This document shows, piece by piece, positions 1 to 9,073 of a DNA stretch of 64,000 bases. Below the pieces are notes generated by a model. It was not told the DNA's origin and ran no database searches. It was given only the letters and a program-made list of their open reading frames with translations. Positions within the stretch are counted from its first letter, which is position 1; every line of letters starts with the position of its first letter. A program made the translations under genes and the position numbers. This DNA is from Granulicella sp. dw_53 (lineage in GTDB: Bacteria; Acidobacteriota; Terriglobia; Terriglobales; Acidobacteriaceae), in contig NZ_JAAVUR010000003.1 in assembly GCF_018449545.1 (NCBI RefSeq), forward strand, positions 186,001 to 250,000, given 5' to 3'.

Positions 1-1
1 A

Positions 2-637
2 CGCGCTGCCGTCTATCGCGCGATCGCGGAACGCCGCGATGTGCGGCGAGGCTTCATCGATCGACCTTTGCCTGACGAACTCCTTAACCGGCTGCTCGCA
101 GCCGCGCATAGCGCACCTTCGGTAGGGCTCATGCAGCCTTCACGCTTCATTGTGATTCGCAATCCCGCAGTACGGGAGGCTGTGCACGATATTTTCAAAA
201 AAGCTAGTGCGAAGGCCGCTGAAAGATACGCTGACGACCAGAAGGAGCGCTACCTATCCCTCAAGCTCCAAGGTATTCTCGAAGCACCCCAGAACCTTTG
301 CATCGTGTGCGACACCAACAACGAACGGGGTCGAGGACTAGGGCGCCACAGTATGCCTGAGACAGCAGCCTATTCGACCGTATGTGGAGTGCAGAATCTT
401 TGGCTGGCGGCTCGGGCGGAAGGAATTGGCGTCGGTTGGGTCAGCATTCTGGATCCAGTGCGTCTCCGTGAGGTACTCCACATCCCCGAGCATATCCTTC
501 CTGTGGCTTACCTTTGCATTGGTTACGTCGACAAATTTGCGCCCATACCTGATCTTGAATTTTTTGGATGGGAAAGACGTGTGCCGCCTGAGACCGCCGT
601 CTGCCACGACTTTTACAGCGAGGACAACAAATCGTGA
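2..637 (+). CDS. bluB: 5,6-dimethylbenzimidazole synthase BluB (5' truncated)
   Basis: BluB is an FMN-dependent, nitroreductase-fold enzyme that fragments reduced FMN to make 5,6-dimethylbenzimidazole, the lower ligand of cobalamin. The frame is open from the window edge, and the first residues read AVYRAIAERRDVRRGF, the usual BluB opening. The gene therefore starts before base 1, and the GTG at 41 is an internal codon. The body has the family's flavin-fold core (SAPSVGLMQPSRFIVI, then a GVGWVSILDP segment) and ends at a TGA that overlaps the GTG start of cobQ. The overlap and the downstream genes place it in a cobalamin nucleotide-loop operon. The promoter, and any B12 riboswitch, would lie outside the window. 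Confidence 0.92.
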   Translation, partial: RAAVYRAIAERRDVRRGFIDRPLPDELLNRLLAAAHSAPSVGLMQPSRFIVIRNPAVREAVHDIFKKASAKAAERYADDQKERYLSLKLQGILEAPQNLCIVCDTNNERGRGLGRHSMPETAAYSTVCGVQNLWLAARAEGIGVGWVSILDPVRLREVLHIPEHILPVAYLCIGYVDKFAPIPDLEFFGWERRVPPETAVCHDFYSEDNKS

Positions 638-2214
638 GAGCACGCGCCATTATGGTGCTCGGAACAAGCTCGCATGTCGGCAAATCGCTGTTGACGGCAG
701 CCCTCTGCCGCATCTTTGCACAGGAGGGATATCGAGTCGCTCCCTTCAAGTCGCAGAATATGTCGCTCAACTCCGCTGTTACACCTGAGGGACTCGAGAT
801 TGGTCGAGCGCAAGCTCTTCAAGCTGAAGCTGCAGGCATTTTGCCCTCAGTCCATATGAATCCAATTCTGCTGAAGCCTTCGGGAGATATGTCGTCTCAG
901 ATCATCGTGCGTGGAAAGATCTGGGGGAAGCTCACGGCCTCCGATTATCATCTGCGCCGAGTGGAAGAGCTGATGCCCATCGTGCGTGAAAGCTATGAGA
1001 TGCTCGCTTCACAGAATGATGTGATCATTCTTGAAGGCGCAGGTTCTCCGGCCGAGATCAATCTCAAGCAGCACGATATTGTGAATATGCGCATGGCAGA
1101 GGTCGCCGATGCGGCCTGCCTGCTGGTTGGCGATATCGATCGCGGCGGAGTCTTCGCCTCTCTCCTTGGCACTGTCGAGTTACTTGATCCTCAGGAGCAA
1201 GATCGCATTCGCGGCTTTCTCATCAATAAATTTCGAGGCGATGTGACGCTGCTTGAACCGGGTATACGCATGATGGAGGATCGACTCGACAAGCCGTGCC
1301 TTGGGGTATTGCCCTATCTTTCTGGACTCATGCTTGATGAAGAAGACAGCCTGGGACTTCCTGTGGACAAAGGCGATATGGCTCCGTGGCTTCGCTCTAC
1401 CGATCCCGAAAGATTGTTGCGGATCGCGGTCATTGCGCTCCCGTCTTTTTCCAACTTTACCGACTTCGATGCGCTCTCCGCCGAGCCCTCTGTTTCGCTC
1501 CATTTTTGCAGGAGCCGAGAGCAGCTTTCAGAGGCAGACGTCATCATCGTTCCGGGCAGCAAGCAGACTGCTGACGATCTCCTGTGGATGCGCGCCGAGG
1601 GCTTGGACGATGTGCTGCTCAACTACGCACGCACAGGTCTGGTGGGAGGGATTTGCGGTGGCATGCAGATACTCGGCGAGGAAATTCATGACCCACATGA
1701 GATGGAGCATGTGGGCGTAGTCGCTGGGCTCGGCTTGCTACCTATTCACACGACGATGGCGCCACAAAAGATTACCAGGATCAGCAATGGTAGCCTGTCT
1801 CCTTCCTCACTCTTTGGACAGGCTCTTCTCCCTCTACGACTAAGTGGCTATGAGATTCATCTCGGCGAGACACGCTACCTCGATGGGGCGCAACCATTCG
1901 CGAGACTGAAGGCTGAATCGGCCATGGAAGATCAAGGCCATCTGGATGGCTGCATCACGCCTGCCGGGCGCGTCTTTGGCAGCTATCTTCACGGGCTCTT
2001 CGATGATGACGCCTTTCGCCATGCCTTCCTTACCGCTGCTCGTGCCTTCTACGGATTGGCTCCGATAACACTCGTTAACAACTGGCAACAGAAGCGTGAG
2101 GAATCACTGAATCGGCTTGCCGACACGGTGCGCCAGTCGCTCGACATGCCCGCGATCTTCGCGTGGGCGAATCTCACTTACGAAGGACCAGGCAACAAGG
2201 AGGAGCGGCTTTGA
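634..2214 (+). CDS. cobQ: Cobyric acid synthase CobQ
   Basis: Glutamine-dependent amidotransferase that amidates four carboxylates (b, d, e, g) of adenosylcobyrinic acid a,c-diamide using ATP. The 526 residues show an N-terminal P-loop-like nucleotide site (GTSSHVGKS, about residues 10-18), the DRGGVFASL segment near 169-177, and a C-terminal class I glutaminase domain with nucleophile Cys341 in GGICGGMQ and His453 in GSYLHGLFDD. Length is slightly above the usual 480-510. The GTG start overlaps the bluB stop as GTGA, indicating translational coupling, and the stop overlaps the TTG start of cbiB. Nothing looks broken. Confidence 0.95.
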   Translation: MRARAIMVLGTSSHVGKSLLTAALCRIFAQEGYRVAPFKSQNMSLNSAVTPEGLEIGRAQALQAEAAGILPSVHMNPILLKPSGDMSSQIIVRGKIWGKLTASDYHLRRVEELMPIVRESYEMLASQNDVIILEGAGSPAEINLKQHDIVNMRMAEVADAACLLVGDIDRGGVFASLLGTVELLDPQEQDRIRGFLINKFRGDVTLLEPGIRMMEDRLDKPCLGVLPYLSGLMLDEEDSLGLPVDKGDMAPWLRSTDPERLLRIAVIALPSFSNFTDFDALSAEPSVSLHFCRSREQLSEADVIIVPGSKQTADDLLWMRAEGLDDVLLNYARTGLVGGICGGMQILGEEIHDPHEMEHVGVVAGLGLLPIHTTMAPQKITRISNGSLSPSSLFGQALLPLRLSGYEIHLGETRYLDGAQPFARLKAESAMEDQGHLDGCITPAGRVFGSYLHGLFDDDAFRHAFLTAARAFYGLAPITLVNNWQQKREESLNRLADTVRQSLDMPAIFAWANLTYEGPGNKEERL

Positions 2215-3182
2215 ATCGCAGCGCTCTTCTTCCAGCTGTATATCTCGTAGATCAGATCGCCGGCGACCCTGAGTGGTTTCCGCATCCGGTCCGCCTCATA
2301 GGTCTGGCAATCTCAAAGGGTGAGATTGTGCTCCGTCGTCCGAACCAAACTGACGCGTCCGAACTGGCGTCAGGTACCGCGCTTACACTAGCTATCGTGG
2401 GGGCAACGTATTGGCTTACCGCAGAGATGATTCGTCAGACATCTCGCCGTTCCTCGCTCCTTGGAGACGCTACAGAATTATTTCTTGGGTGGACTTGTCT
2501 CGCAGCGCGCAATCTGGAGGAGGAAGCTGCAGCCGTTTTAGAGGCACTGGAGGGCGACGACCTAACCCTAGCGCGCAGGCAGCTCGCACGGATCGTTGGC
2601 CGAGATACAGGTCAGCTTGATGCTCAGGAGATGAGTCGCGCGGTCATTGAGACGGTGGCTGAGAGCGCTTCAGATGGGATCTTATCTCCTCTCTTCTTCA
2701 TGGCTTTGGGTGGGGTTCCGCTTGCAATGGCATACAAAGCGGCCAATACTCTGGATTCCATGATCGGCCATGCCGATACGAAATACTTCTACTTCGGCAA
2801 GGCTGCAGCGCGACTTGATGACGTGGCGAATTTCCTTCCATCGCGCCTGACGGCTCTTGCTATCGTCACGGCGTCATTCTTTGTCAGTCCATCCGATCCG
2901 CAAGCGGCATGGCGAACCTGGCGACGCGATGGCACAAAACATAAGAGTCCCAATGCCGGCCAGCCGGAGAGCGCGATGGCTGGTGCGCTGCATGTTAGGC
3001 TCGGCGGTGACAACACTTATAACGGAGAGCTCATACCAGCGCAGCCTATGGGAGCCGAGTTTCCTTCTGCTGTGCCAGCCAAGGCGGCTCAAGCGATCCG
3101 CGTTTTGTCGATGGCGTCGCTCTTCGGCGTGGCCCTCGGTGTTCTGATTACGAGCCTCGTTCAGACGAGAAAGCGAGGCTAA
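2211..3182 (+). CDS. cbiB: Adenosylcobinamide-phosphate synthase CbiB
   Basis: Integral membrane enzyme that attaches (R)-1-amino-2-propanol phosphate (or aminopropanol) to adenosylcobyric acid. The 323 residues carry the family motifs GDPEWFPHPVRLIG near the N-terminus and NTLDSMIGH in the middle, with hydrophobic segments near both ends. I chose TTG 2211 rather than the in-frame codon 48 bases upstream. An AAGGAGG-type ribosome site lies just before it, the TTG overlaps the cobQ stop, and translation from it gives the expected N-terminus LNRSALLPAVYLVDQIAGD. Next gene starts 2 bases after the stop. Called cobD in Pseudomonas nomenclature. Confidence 0.93.
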   Translation: MNRSALLPAVYLVDQIAGDPEWFPHPVRLIGLAISKGEIVLRRPNQTDASELASGTALTLAIVGATYWLTAEMIRQTSRRSSLLGDATELFLGWTCLAARNLEEEAAAVLEALEGDDLTLARRQLARIVGRDTGQLDAQEMSRAVIETVAESASDGILSPLFFMALGGVPLAMAYKAANTLDSMIGHADTKYFYFGKAAARLDDVANFLPSRLTALAIVTASFFVSPSDPQAAWRTWRRDGTKHKSPNAGQPESAMAGALHVRLGGDNTYNGELIPAQPMGAEFPSAVPAKAAQAIRVLSMASLFGVALGVLITSLVQTRKRG

Positions 3183-3183
3183 C

Positions 3184-4290
3184 ATGCAAGAGAGCCAGCC
3201 ATCGCCCGTGCATGGTGGTCAATTACGACAGATCGCAGAACGTTTTGGAATTCCAGTGAAGCATCTGCTCGATTTCAGCGCGAATATCAATCCGGATGGT
3301 CCCCCTGCAGGCGTTCTCTCCACGCTACGAGCGAGTCTGGACGATCTCTCGACCCTGACCGACTATCCCGATTTGCAGCAAACGAGCTTGAAACAATCGA
3401 TCGCCCATTATGCTGAGATCAGTACGCAAAACATAGCTGTTGCAAATGGCTTTGTTCCGCTCCTGGATGCAGTTCTGCGCAGCCTGCCAATTCGCCGGTT
3501 TCTGCTTCCAGTCCCCGCGTTCGTCGAATACCAAAAGGCTCTTGCACGCGCGCGAATCGAAGTATCACCTTATACTCTCAGCGCCGAGGACTGCTTCATC
3601 TACGATCCTGAAGCTATGGCGGTCGGGCAACACGATGCCATTCTGCTTGCGAATCCGCAGAACCCTTCAGGAGTCTGTCACGACGGGAGTGTCATCCGCA
3701 ATATTGTTGCCAAGGCAGCGGAACGTAAGATGTATGTGCTGCTCGATGAAGCATTCATCGACTATGTTCCCGAGTCTTCTCTCACGAGAGAGACCGACCA
3801 TTTCCCCAATCTAATTATCTTTCGCTCTGTTACGAAGTTCCATGGAATACCCGGATTGCGAGTAGCCTATGCCGTCAGCAATCCTGTGCTTTCATTGGCG
3901 ATTGAGGGGAATCTTTCGCCCTGGCCGATCACTACGCTCGCCTCTCAGGCGGTCAGTGCAGCCCTCGAAGATCAGGATTATGCGATTCGATCGAGAGCGA
4001 CGAATATGGAGCGTAGAAGAGATTTGCAGCACAAGCTAAAGGCGCTCGACCTTACCACGTACCCGTCCAAGGCCAATTTCATACTCTTCCAATTACCTTC
4101 TGACGTGGATCCGATCGCCTTTTGGCAGCACATGATCGTCGAGCACCATATCGTCCTACGCGACTGCACTAACTATCAAGCCCTGCCTCCTGGACACCTC
4201 CGCGCGGCAGTACGCACGACGCAGGAGAACGACCGCCTCGTCGAGGCGCTGGAAAAGTCATTGTCATGGCATCGAAGTAGTCGTCTGTAA
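3184..4290 (+). CDS. cobD: L-threonine-O-3-phosphate decarboxylase (PLP)
   Basis: Class I/II aminotransferase-fold PLP enzyme that decarboxylates L-threonine phosphate to (R)-1-amino-2-propanol phosphate, the substrate joined by CbiB encoded just upstream. In 368 residues one sees the HGG opening (10-12), NPQNPSG (157-163), Asp188 in LLDEAFIDY, and the PLP lysine Lys218 in SVTKFHGIPGLR. A GAGG ribosome site precedes the ATG. Histidinol-phosphate aminotransferase is the closest alternative by fold, but position in the cobalamin operon favours this call. Named CobC in Pseudomonas and CobD in Salmonella. It is the last + strand gene before convergent genes begin. Confidence 0.88.
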   Translation: MQESQPSPVHGGQLRQIAERFGIPVKHLLDFSANINPDGPPAGVLSTLRASLDDLSTLTDYPDLQQTSLKQSIAHYAEISTQNIAVANGFVPLLDAVLRSLPIRRFLLPVPAFVEYQKALARARIEVSPYTLSAEDCFIYDPEAMAVGQHDAILLANPQNPSGVCHDGSVIRNIVAKAAERKMYVLLDEAFIDYVPESSLTRETDHFPNLIIFRSVTKFHGIPGLRVAYAVSNPVLSLAIEGNLSPWPITTLASQAVSAALEDQDYAIRSRATNMERRRDLQHKLKALDLTTYPSKANFILFQLPSDVDPIAFWQHMIVEHHIVLRDCTNYQALPPGHLRAAVRTTQENDRLVEALEKSLSWHRSSRL

Positions 4291-4348
4291 TCTGACGAGT
4301 TGAGTGTCGTTCTCTAATACCTGGACCACAACGACGAATAAGAAAGCG

Positions 4349-5266
4349 CTATATGCGGCCCATACGGGCCCGCGCCACAGCACCATCCACTGGGTCGACC
4401 ACGCCCGCCAGCGCGTCAGCGTCGGGAAACTCAAGCCGAACGGCAGCAAGCAAAGCCTCGCGCACCGAGGGAATCTTCTCCATGATGGAGCCTGCAAAGG
4501 CAATTGAGGGAGTCCAACCAGGCGTCGTCGAAGAGGCTTTTAAACGGCGCATCATCAACTGCACCAAGTAGGCTAATTCTTCACCTTGTTGTCGGAGTAC
4601 TGCGGAAGCAACCTCATCGCCGAGCTCTGCGCATCGCAGCACAACCTCGGTGAGTCGCGAAAAATCCGGCGCTGGCCGGCTGTTCGCAAACTCCACCAGA
4701 TCCCCGATCGAGCTAAGCTGCCAAAACGCCAGGATTGCCTCCAGCAGTTGCGTCGAACGACCTTCGTCCCTTGCCAAGAAAGCCGCACGCAGCCCCTCGT
4801 GACCGATTCTATGTCCGGAGCCCTGGTCTGCAAGTGCCGGTCCCCATCCTCCTACAGTGGATAGCAGCCCAGCTTCGGTTCGTCCCGCGACGTTCGATCC
4901 GGTTCCAGCCAGCACCAACACACCGGCTTGTCCAGGAAAAGCAGCGTCGAGTGCAATCTCTACATCTCCAAGCAGCAACAACTCTCCGCCGACACGTACA
5001 GAAAATGCTTGCCGTAGCCAGTTTGCTACCAGCGGAACAACCTCACCTGCTGTCCCGATGCAGGTTCTCGTCACCGCTTGCATCGCTACGCCGGTCGCTT
5101 CGGAGAGTTCCGCGAGCGCACCATCCAAGTTCGTTGCAGCCACCGACGCGTCGGTACGCATAAGCTTGATGGTGCCGCTTCTCACGCGCGCAAGCACATG
5201 TGTCTCATCGGCGAGAGCATAGTCCGTCTTCGTCCCCCCGGCGTCGATCGCTAAAAAAAAACTCAT
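4349..5266 (-). CDS. N-acetylglucosamine kinase-like BadF/BadG ATPase
   Basis: Sugar kinase of the ASKHA superfamily (BadF/BadG/BcrA family), probably phosphorylating N-acetylglucosamine or glucosamine in the cytoplasm. The 305 residues start with the phosphate-1 loop AIDAGGTKTDYAL, have the adenosine/phosphate-2 motif LAGTGSN around residue 120, and the family signature GGWGPALADQGSGHRIG. Last gene of the GntR operon, 4 bases after the SIS gene; its GGAG ribosome site lies inside the end of that gene. Codons 3-5 contain a run of nine T on the coding strand. Substrate is inferred from context and family, not proven. Confidence 0.82.
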   Translation of the reverse strand: MSFFLAIDAGGTKTDYALADETHVLARVRSGTIKLMRTDASVAATNLDGALAELSEATGVAMQAVTRTCIGTAGEVVPLVANWLRQAFSVRVGGELLLLGDVEIALDAAFPGQAGVLVLAGTGSNVAGRTEAGLLSTVGGWGPALADQGSGHRIGHEGLRAAFLARDEGRSTQLLEAILAFWQLSSIGDLVEFANSRPAPDFSRLTEVVLRCAELGDEVASAVLRQQGEELAYLVQLMMRRLKASSTTPGWTPSIAFAGSIMEKIPSVREALLAAVRLEFPDADALAGVVDPVDGAVARARMGRI

Positions 5267-5270
5267 CCAT

Positions 5271-6407
5271 TTACTCCGACAAGACGGCTTTGGTTAGGTT
5301 CCGTGGGCGATCCACATCGATTCCATTGTTGATCGCCATGAAATACGCCAGAAGCTGCAACGGTATCACCTCGCAGATTGGCAGAAGATCTTCACGCATC
5401 TCTTCAACAAAGATTGTATGCGTCGCGAGACCTGCTACGTCGCCATCTCCTGTATTGGCAATCGCAAGAATATCTGCGCCCTGTTCCCGCATATCGCGCA
5501 TGAGTTGAAGACTCTTCTCATACCGCTGCACTGAGTCTTCGCGCGAGCGATCGACTGTGGCGATCATCACCAGAGATGTATCTTTCCCAACGAGGGCGTT
5601 CGGCCCATGCTTCAGCTCTCCACTGGGATAGCCCTCGGCGTGAAGGTAAGCTGATTCCTTCAACTTCAGTGCGCCTTCCCGTGCGATCGGGTAGTGCACT
5701 CCGCGGCCGAGAAAGAGGAAGCTTTTGGCAGATCCAAACTGCCCTGCGATCTCACGAACACTCTTCTCCCAACCCTCCAACTGTGCGGCGATCCGGACTG
5801 GCAACGTAGCGAGTTCTTCCAACCGCTCCTTCAATCCAATCGAGCTTATCGTCTTGCGAGACTCGGCAAGCAGGAGGGCAAGCATATAGATATTTAGGAG
5901 CTGTCCCGTAAAGCTCTTCGTTGCGGGAATCGCCCGCTCGCGTCCTGCTTCGATTGGGAAGGAGGCCGATGCCTCCTGAGCCATCGTCGACGTGGCCACA
6001 TTCGTAATCGCCAAGCTCTGACTGCCAACGGCATTGGCCTTACGCAGCGCGGCCAATGTATCGGCAGTCTCACCGGATTGCGATATCACGATCACTGTTG
6101 CACCCTTCAGGGCCTTCTGCGGCCGATAGGTGTATTCGCTTGCATACTCCACGTCCACGCCGAAGCCGCTCAGTTCTTCGATGGTCAACTCCGCCACCAT
6201 ACCTGCGTGGCGACTGGAGCCACTGGCTGCGATGACGATCTCGTTCGCGAGCGATCGAGTCCATTCACGAATCGCTTCACAGCTCTCCTGGCGAAACGAA
6301 CCTCCTACGACGTAGCGTTCCAACGTAGCGGCAAGCGTAGCAGGCTGCTCGTGGATCTCGCGAAGCATCCAGTGTGGATAGGGCGAGGGACTTTGACTAT
6401 TGGGCAT
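5271..6407 (-). CDS. SIS-domain aminosugar-6-P isomerase/deaminase (NagB-II type, GlmS-like)
   Basis: Two tandem sugar-isomerase (SIS) domains like the isomerase half of GlmS, without the N-terminal glutaminase domain. Such stand-alone proteins include glucosamine-6-phosphate deaminase NagB-II, which makes fructose-6-phosphate and ammonia. Visible: the GlmS-type opening HWMLREIHEQP, the first SIS motif ASGSSRHAG, ISQSGETADT, and the GlmS-like tail DRPRNLTKAVLSE. I took ATG 6407 (protein MPNSQSPSPYPHW) because an AGGA ribosome site precedes it; a TTG 30 bases upstream is in frame but lacks support. It lies between cutC and the kinase. Its role in amino-sugar catabolism is a context inference. 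Confidence 0.83.
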   Translation of the reverse strand: MPNSQSPSPYPHWMLREIHEQPATLAATLERYVVGGSFRQESCEAIREWTRSLANEIVIAASGSSRHAGMVAELTIEELSGFGVDVEYASEYTYRPQKALKGATVIVISQSGETADTLAALRKANAVGSQSLAITNVATSTMAQEASASFPIEAGRERAIPATKSFTGQLLNIYMLALLLAESRKTISSIGLKERLEELATLPVRIAAQLEGWEKSVREIAGQFGSAKSFLFLGRGVHYPIAREGALKLKESAYLHAEGYPSGELKHGPNALVGKDTSLVMIATVDRSREDSVQRYEKSLQLMRDMREQGADILAIANTGDGDVAGLATHTIFVEEMREDLLPICEVIPLQLLAYFMAINNGIDVDRPRNLTKAVLSE

Positions 6408-6460
6408 CAGTGTTCCTATCTCATGCAATTGTTGCAAGGGTTGGGAGCTATATCAAATGT

Positions 6461-7195
6461 TCAATTGGCGGAGTTTTCGGACGAATGCATCAACTGTTTC
6501 ATCTTGCGAACGCACTCCGAAAAATACTCGAGGCTCTCTTGCGAGATAGCACCTGTCTCGGGTTCTACGCGGACGCTGGCACGTAGGGCAGCATGCGCCT
6601 CGCTCACTCCGGAACTCTGAAGCACCTGCTGGATCGTTGTGCAACTGATTCCACCGCATAGCATCAGGTTGATTCGATCGCCTGCCTGCTCGCGCAGATG
6701 ATGCACCACGGGAGCTCCTAGTACCCCCGAAGACTTCGCACCCGATGTGAGGATGCGTGTGGCGCCCGTCTGAACTACGTCGTCTAATGCGGCTTCGAGG
6801 TCGGGTGTAGCGTCGAAGGCGCGATGAAACGTGACCTGCATGGGACGCGCATACTCCACCAATTGGCGAGTCCGATCGATATCTACCGTTTGGTCTTCGT
6901 GAACAAGACCCAAAACCACGAGGTCGATGCCGATGTTGCGTGCATACGAGATATCCTGGCGCATTACCTCGAACTCAGCGTCGGATGCGGTAAATGCTCC
7001 GGTGCGGGCGCGCACCAGCATTGCGATCGGAAGGTCAATAGACTTTCGCGTAGCGATTGCCAGCCCCGCACTCGGGGTAATGCCACCATCCTGGAGTGGC
7101 CCACATAGTTCGATTCGATCGGCACCTCCGCGCGCGGCTGCCAGTGCCAGCCCCAGCGAATCGACACAGATCTCCAGTGTTACGCCCTGCCCCAT
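6461..7195 (-). CDS. cutC: CutC-family TIM-barrel protein
   Basis: CutC family, a TIM-barrel protein named for copper homeostasis in E. coli and human cells, though a direct role in copper is disputed. The 244 residues contain the family hallmarks: LEICVDSL at the start, GADRIELCGPLQDGGITPS, VMLVR-like AMLVRARTGAF, FHRAFD in the middle, and ILTSGAKSS followed by LMLCGGIS. ATG 7195 is preferred over ATG 7207 because GGAGG sits five bases before it. It is embedded in an amino-sugar operon between a sugar porter and NagB-II-like genes, suggesting a sugar-related rather than copper-related task here. Confidence 0.88.
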   Translation of the reverse strand: MGQGVTLEICVDSLGLALAAARGGADRIELCGPLQDGGITPSAGLAIATRKSIDLPIAMLVRARTGAFTASDAEFEVMRQDISYARNIGIDLVVLGLVHEDQTVDIDRTRQLVEYARPMQVTFHRAFDATPDLEAALDDVVQTGATRILTSGAKSSGVLGAPVVHHLREQAGDRINLMLCGGISCTTIQQVLQSSGVSEAHAALRASVRVEPETGAISQESLEYFSECVRKMKQLMHSSENSAN

Positions 7196-7237
7196 CCCAT
7201 CCTCCATCAGAATTGCGGACCATAGTCCAAAATCCTT

Positions 7238-9007
7238 TTATGCAGCTTCAAAGTGTTCTTCGATCTCTTCGAGTGTTTTACCCTTTGTCTCCGGCAGAAA
7301 GATCGCGATCGTCAACAGATACACGATGGTAAAACCAGTGAATAGGAAGAACATCGTCGAGTATCCGTACTTTCCAACGACCGGCAGAAAGATTGCCGCC
7401 AGCGTGGTCGAGACGAGCTGGTTGATGACCAACGCGATACTCATTCCGTTCGAACGAATTCGCGTCGGCATAAGTTCCGAGAGGGCGAGCCATACACAAA
7501 CGCCCGGCCCCATAGCGTAAAACGCGATGAAGGAATACATTCCCAATGCGACCAGCCAACCATGAGCCTCGCTGGGCACCGGTGCGATATAGGCATGTTC
7601 GATGCGGAGCGGAGCTGTCCGTGCAGTGTCCAGGTTTACAAAGGGGTTGCGGAAGAAAGCCTCAACCTTGCTCGAAGGAACGCAGCCCGCACGACTGACT
7701 TGCAGAGGCGCGGCACCTGCATCGTCTGACCGCACCGTGCTGGTTGTGGCGGTAAATCCACCATAAGAGTAGATGACGGACAGTGAAAGCTTACCGTCAG
7801 ACTGAAAACCGTTTGCTGCGAGCAAACGCTGTGCTTCGGCCTCATCGAAACGAAGTGTAAGTCCCTGACCATCGGTCGCCATCGACTGGATGGTCGTTCC
7901 CACATCGTGCCTTCGAGCTTCCGTTTTAAGAAAGAGCGTGCCGATAAAGATTAGCGAGACGATGATTCCCGAAGTTCCCAGCAGGAATAGGAACTTCCGT
8001 CCCTTACGGTCCACAAGCGCCATCCCGATTACTGTCATCAGGAAGTTCAGGCAGGTGAAGACGACGTAGCCCCAGTGTGCCCTTACATCAGAGAGTCCAC
8101 TCTGGAGCAGGATATCGGTGTTGTACCCGATGATCGAATTTACTCCGGTAGCGGTATTGCAGAAGAGGATCACGCATGCCAGGAGAAACGGAATCACATA
8201 TCGCCGCCGCAGGAGGGAGCCCTTGGACGAACGATCGTCGGGAGAGGTGCCTTGAGCGGAACGTGCAATCACCTCCATCTCCTGCAATTCCGTTTGGGCT
8301 TGTTCCTCGCTACGCGACCGAAGCAATGCAGCAAAAGTCAGGTCCTTTTTGCCACGCTTGAACAGCCAACGTGGAGACTCCGCTACGAACAGGCTTCCCA
8401 ATACAAATAAGATGCCTGGCGGCATGGACATCCAGAAGATACGGCGCCAGGCCTGATCCTTTACATGAAACAGCACATCCGGAGTGGCGACCCGAGCGAT
8501 CTCTGCGACACGATAGCTGTAATAGGTACCGATCACGGCCGCGGAGACGATCCCCAGTGTTAGCAGCCATTGGAAGATTCCAGTTCCCTTGCCTCGGTCA
8601 CGGGCCGGAAGACACTCTGCGAGGTAGAGCGGCACAACGACCCCTACGAATCCACCGCTCATGCCTTGCAGCAATCGTCCGATGAACAACGCACCGTAGC
8701 TCTGCGAGAGTGCGATTGCGGGAATGCTTAGCACGAAGATTGTGCCGCTGAGGACCATCAGCGGTTTTCGTCCCATCCAGTCCGCCAGGAGGCCAGCAAA
8801 GAGCGTCGAGAAGACGCTTCCCAGAAGCACCGCCGCGACGACGATGGAAAGCTGGCTTCCTGTCAGCTTCGAGGTCGCTTCGAGATAGGGCAGAGCTCCG
8901 CCGATGATACCGACATCGATACCATAGAGCAGTCCTCCCAATCCTGCTACGAAGAGGAGCAAGCGGTTATAACTACGCTGATTGCTGAGACCAACAACTT
9001 TAGACAT
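7238..9007 (-). CDS. MFS sugar porter with large periplasmic loop insert
   Basis: Sugar porter of the major facilitator superfamily, likely a proton-coupled importer for an (amino) sugar. Twelve membrane segments can be drawn. Motifs are ADWMGRKPLMVLSG after TM2, AESPRWLF after TM6, DRKGRKFLF in the second half, and the terminal PETKGKTLEEIE. At 589 residues it is about 100 longer than usual. The excess is a hydrophilic stretch at residues 361-482 (7562-7927) between TM9 and TM10, predicted to face the periplasm. It starts 66 bases after the GntR gene and lies in the same operon. Substrate is inferred from neighbours. Confidence 0.88.
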   Translation of the reverse strand: MSKVVGLSNQRSYNRLLLFVAGLGGLLYGIDVGIIGGALPYLEATSKLTGSQLSIVVAAVLLGSVFSTLFAGLLADWMGRKPLMVLSGTIFVLSIPAIALSQSYGALFIGRLLQGMSGGFVGVVVPLYLAECLPARDRGKGTGIFQWLLTLGIVSAAVIGTYYSYRVAEIARVATPDVLFHVKDQAWRRIFWMSMPPGILFVLGSLFVAESPRWLFKRGKKDLTFAALLRSRSEEQAQTELQEMEVIARSAQGTSPDDRSSKGSLLRRRYVIPFLLACVILFCNTATGVNSIIGYNTDILLQSGLSDVRAHWGYVVFTCLNFLMTVIGMALVDRKGRKFLFLLGTSGIIVSLIFIGTLFLKTEARRHDVGTTIQSMATDGQGLTLRFDEAEAQRLLAANGFQSDGKLSLSVIYSYGGFTATTSTVRSDDAGAAPLQVSRAGCVPSSKVEAFFRNPFVNLDTARTAPLRIEHAYIAPVPSEAHGWLVALGMYSFIAFYAMGPGVCVWLALSELMPTRIRSNGMSIALVINQLVSTTLAAIFLPVVGKYGYSTMFFLFTGFTIVYLLTIAIFLPETKGKTLEEIEEHFEAA

Positions 9008-9073
9008 AAGGGCTCTCTGGAAGAAACAGGCTAGGAGACGATGCTAACCCAGATATGGACCATTCGGGCAGGT

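Noticed and set aside
6408..6437. TTG start extending the SIS protein by ten residues
   Set aside because: No ribosome site, whereas ATG 6407 has AGGA upstream and matches the expected N-terminus.
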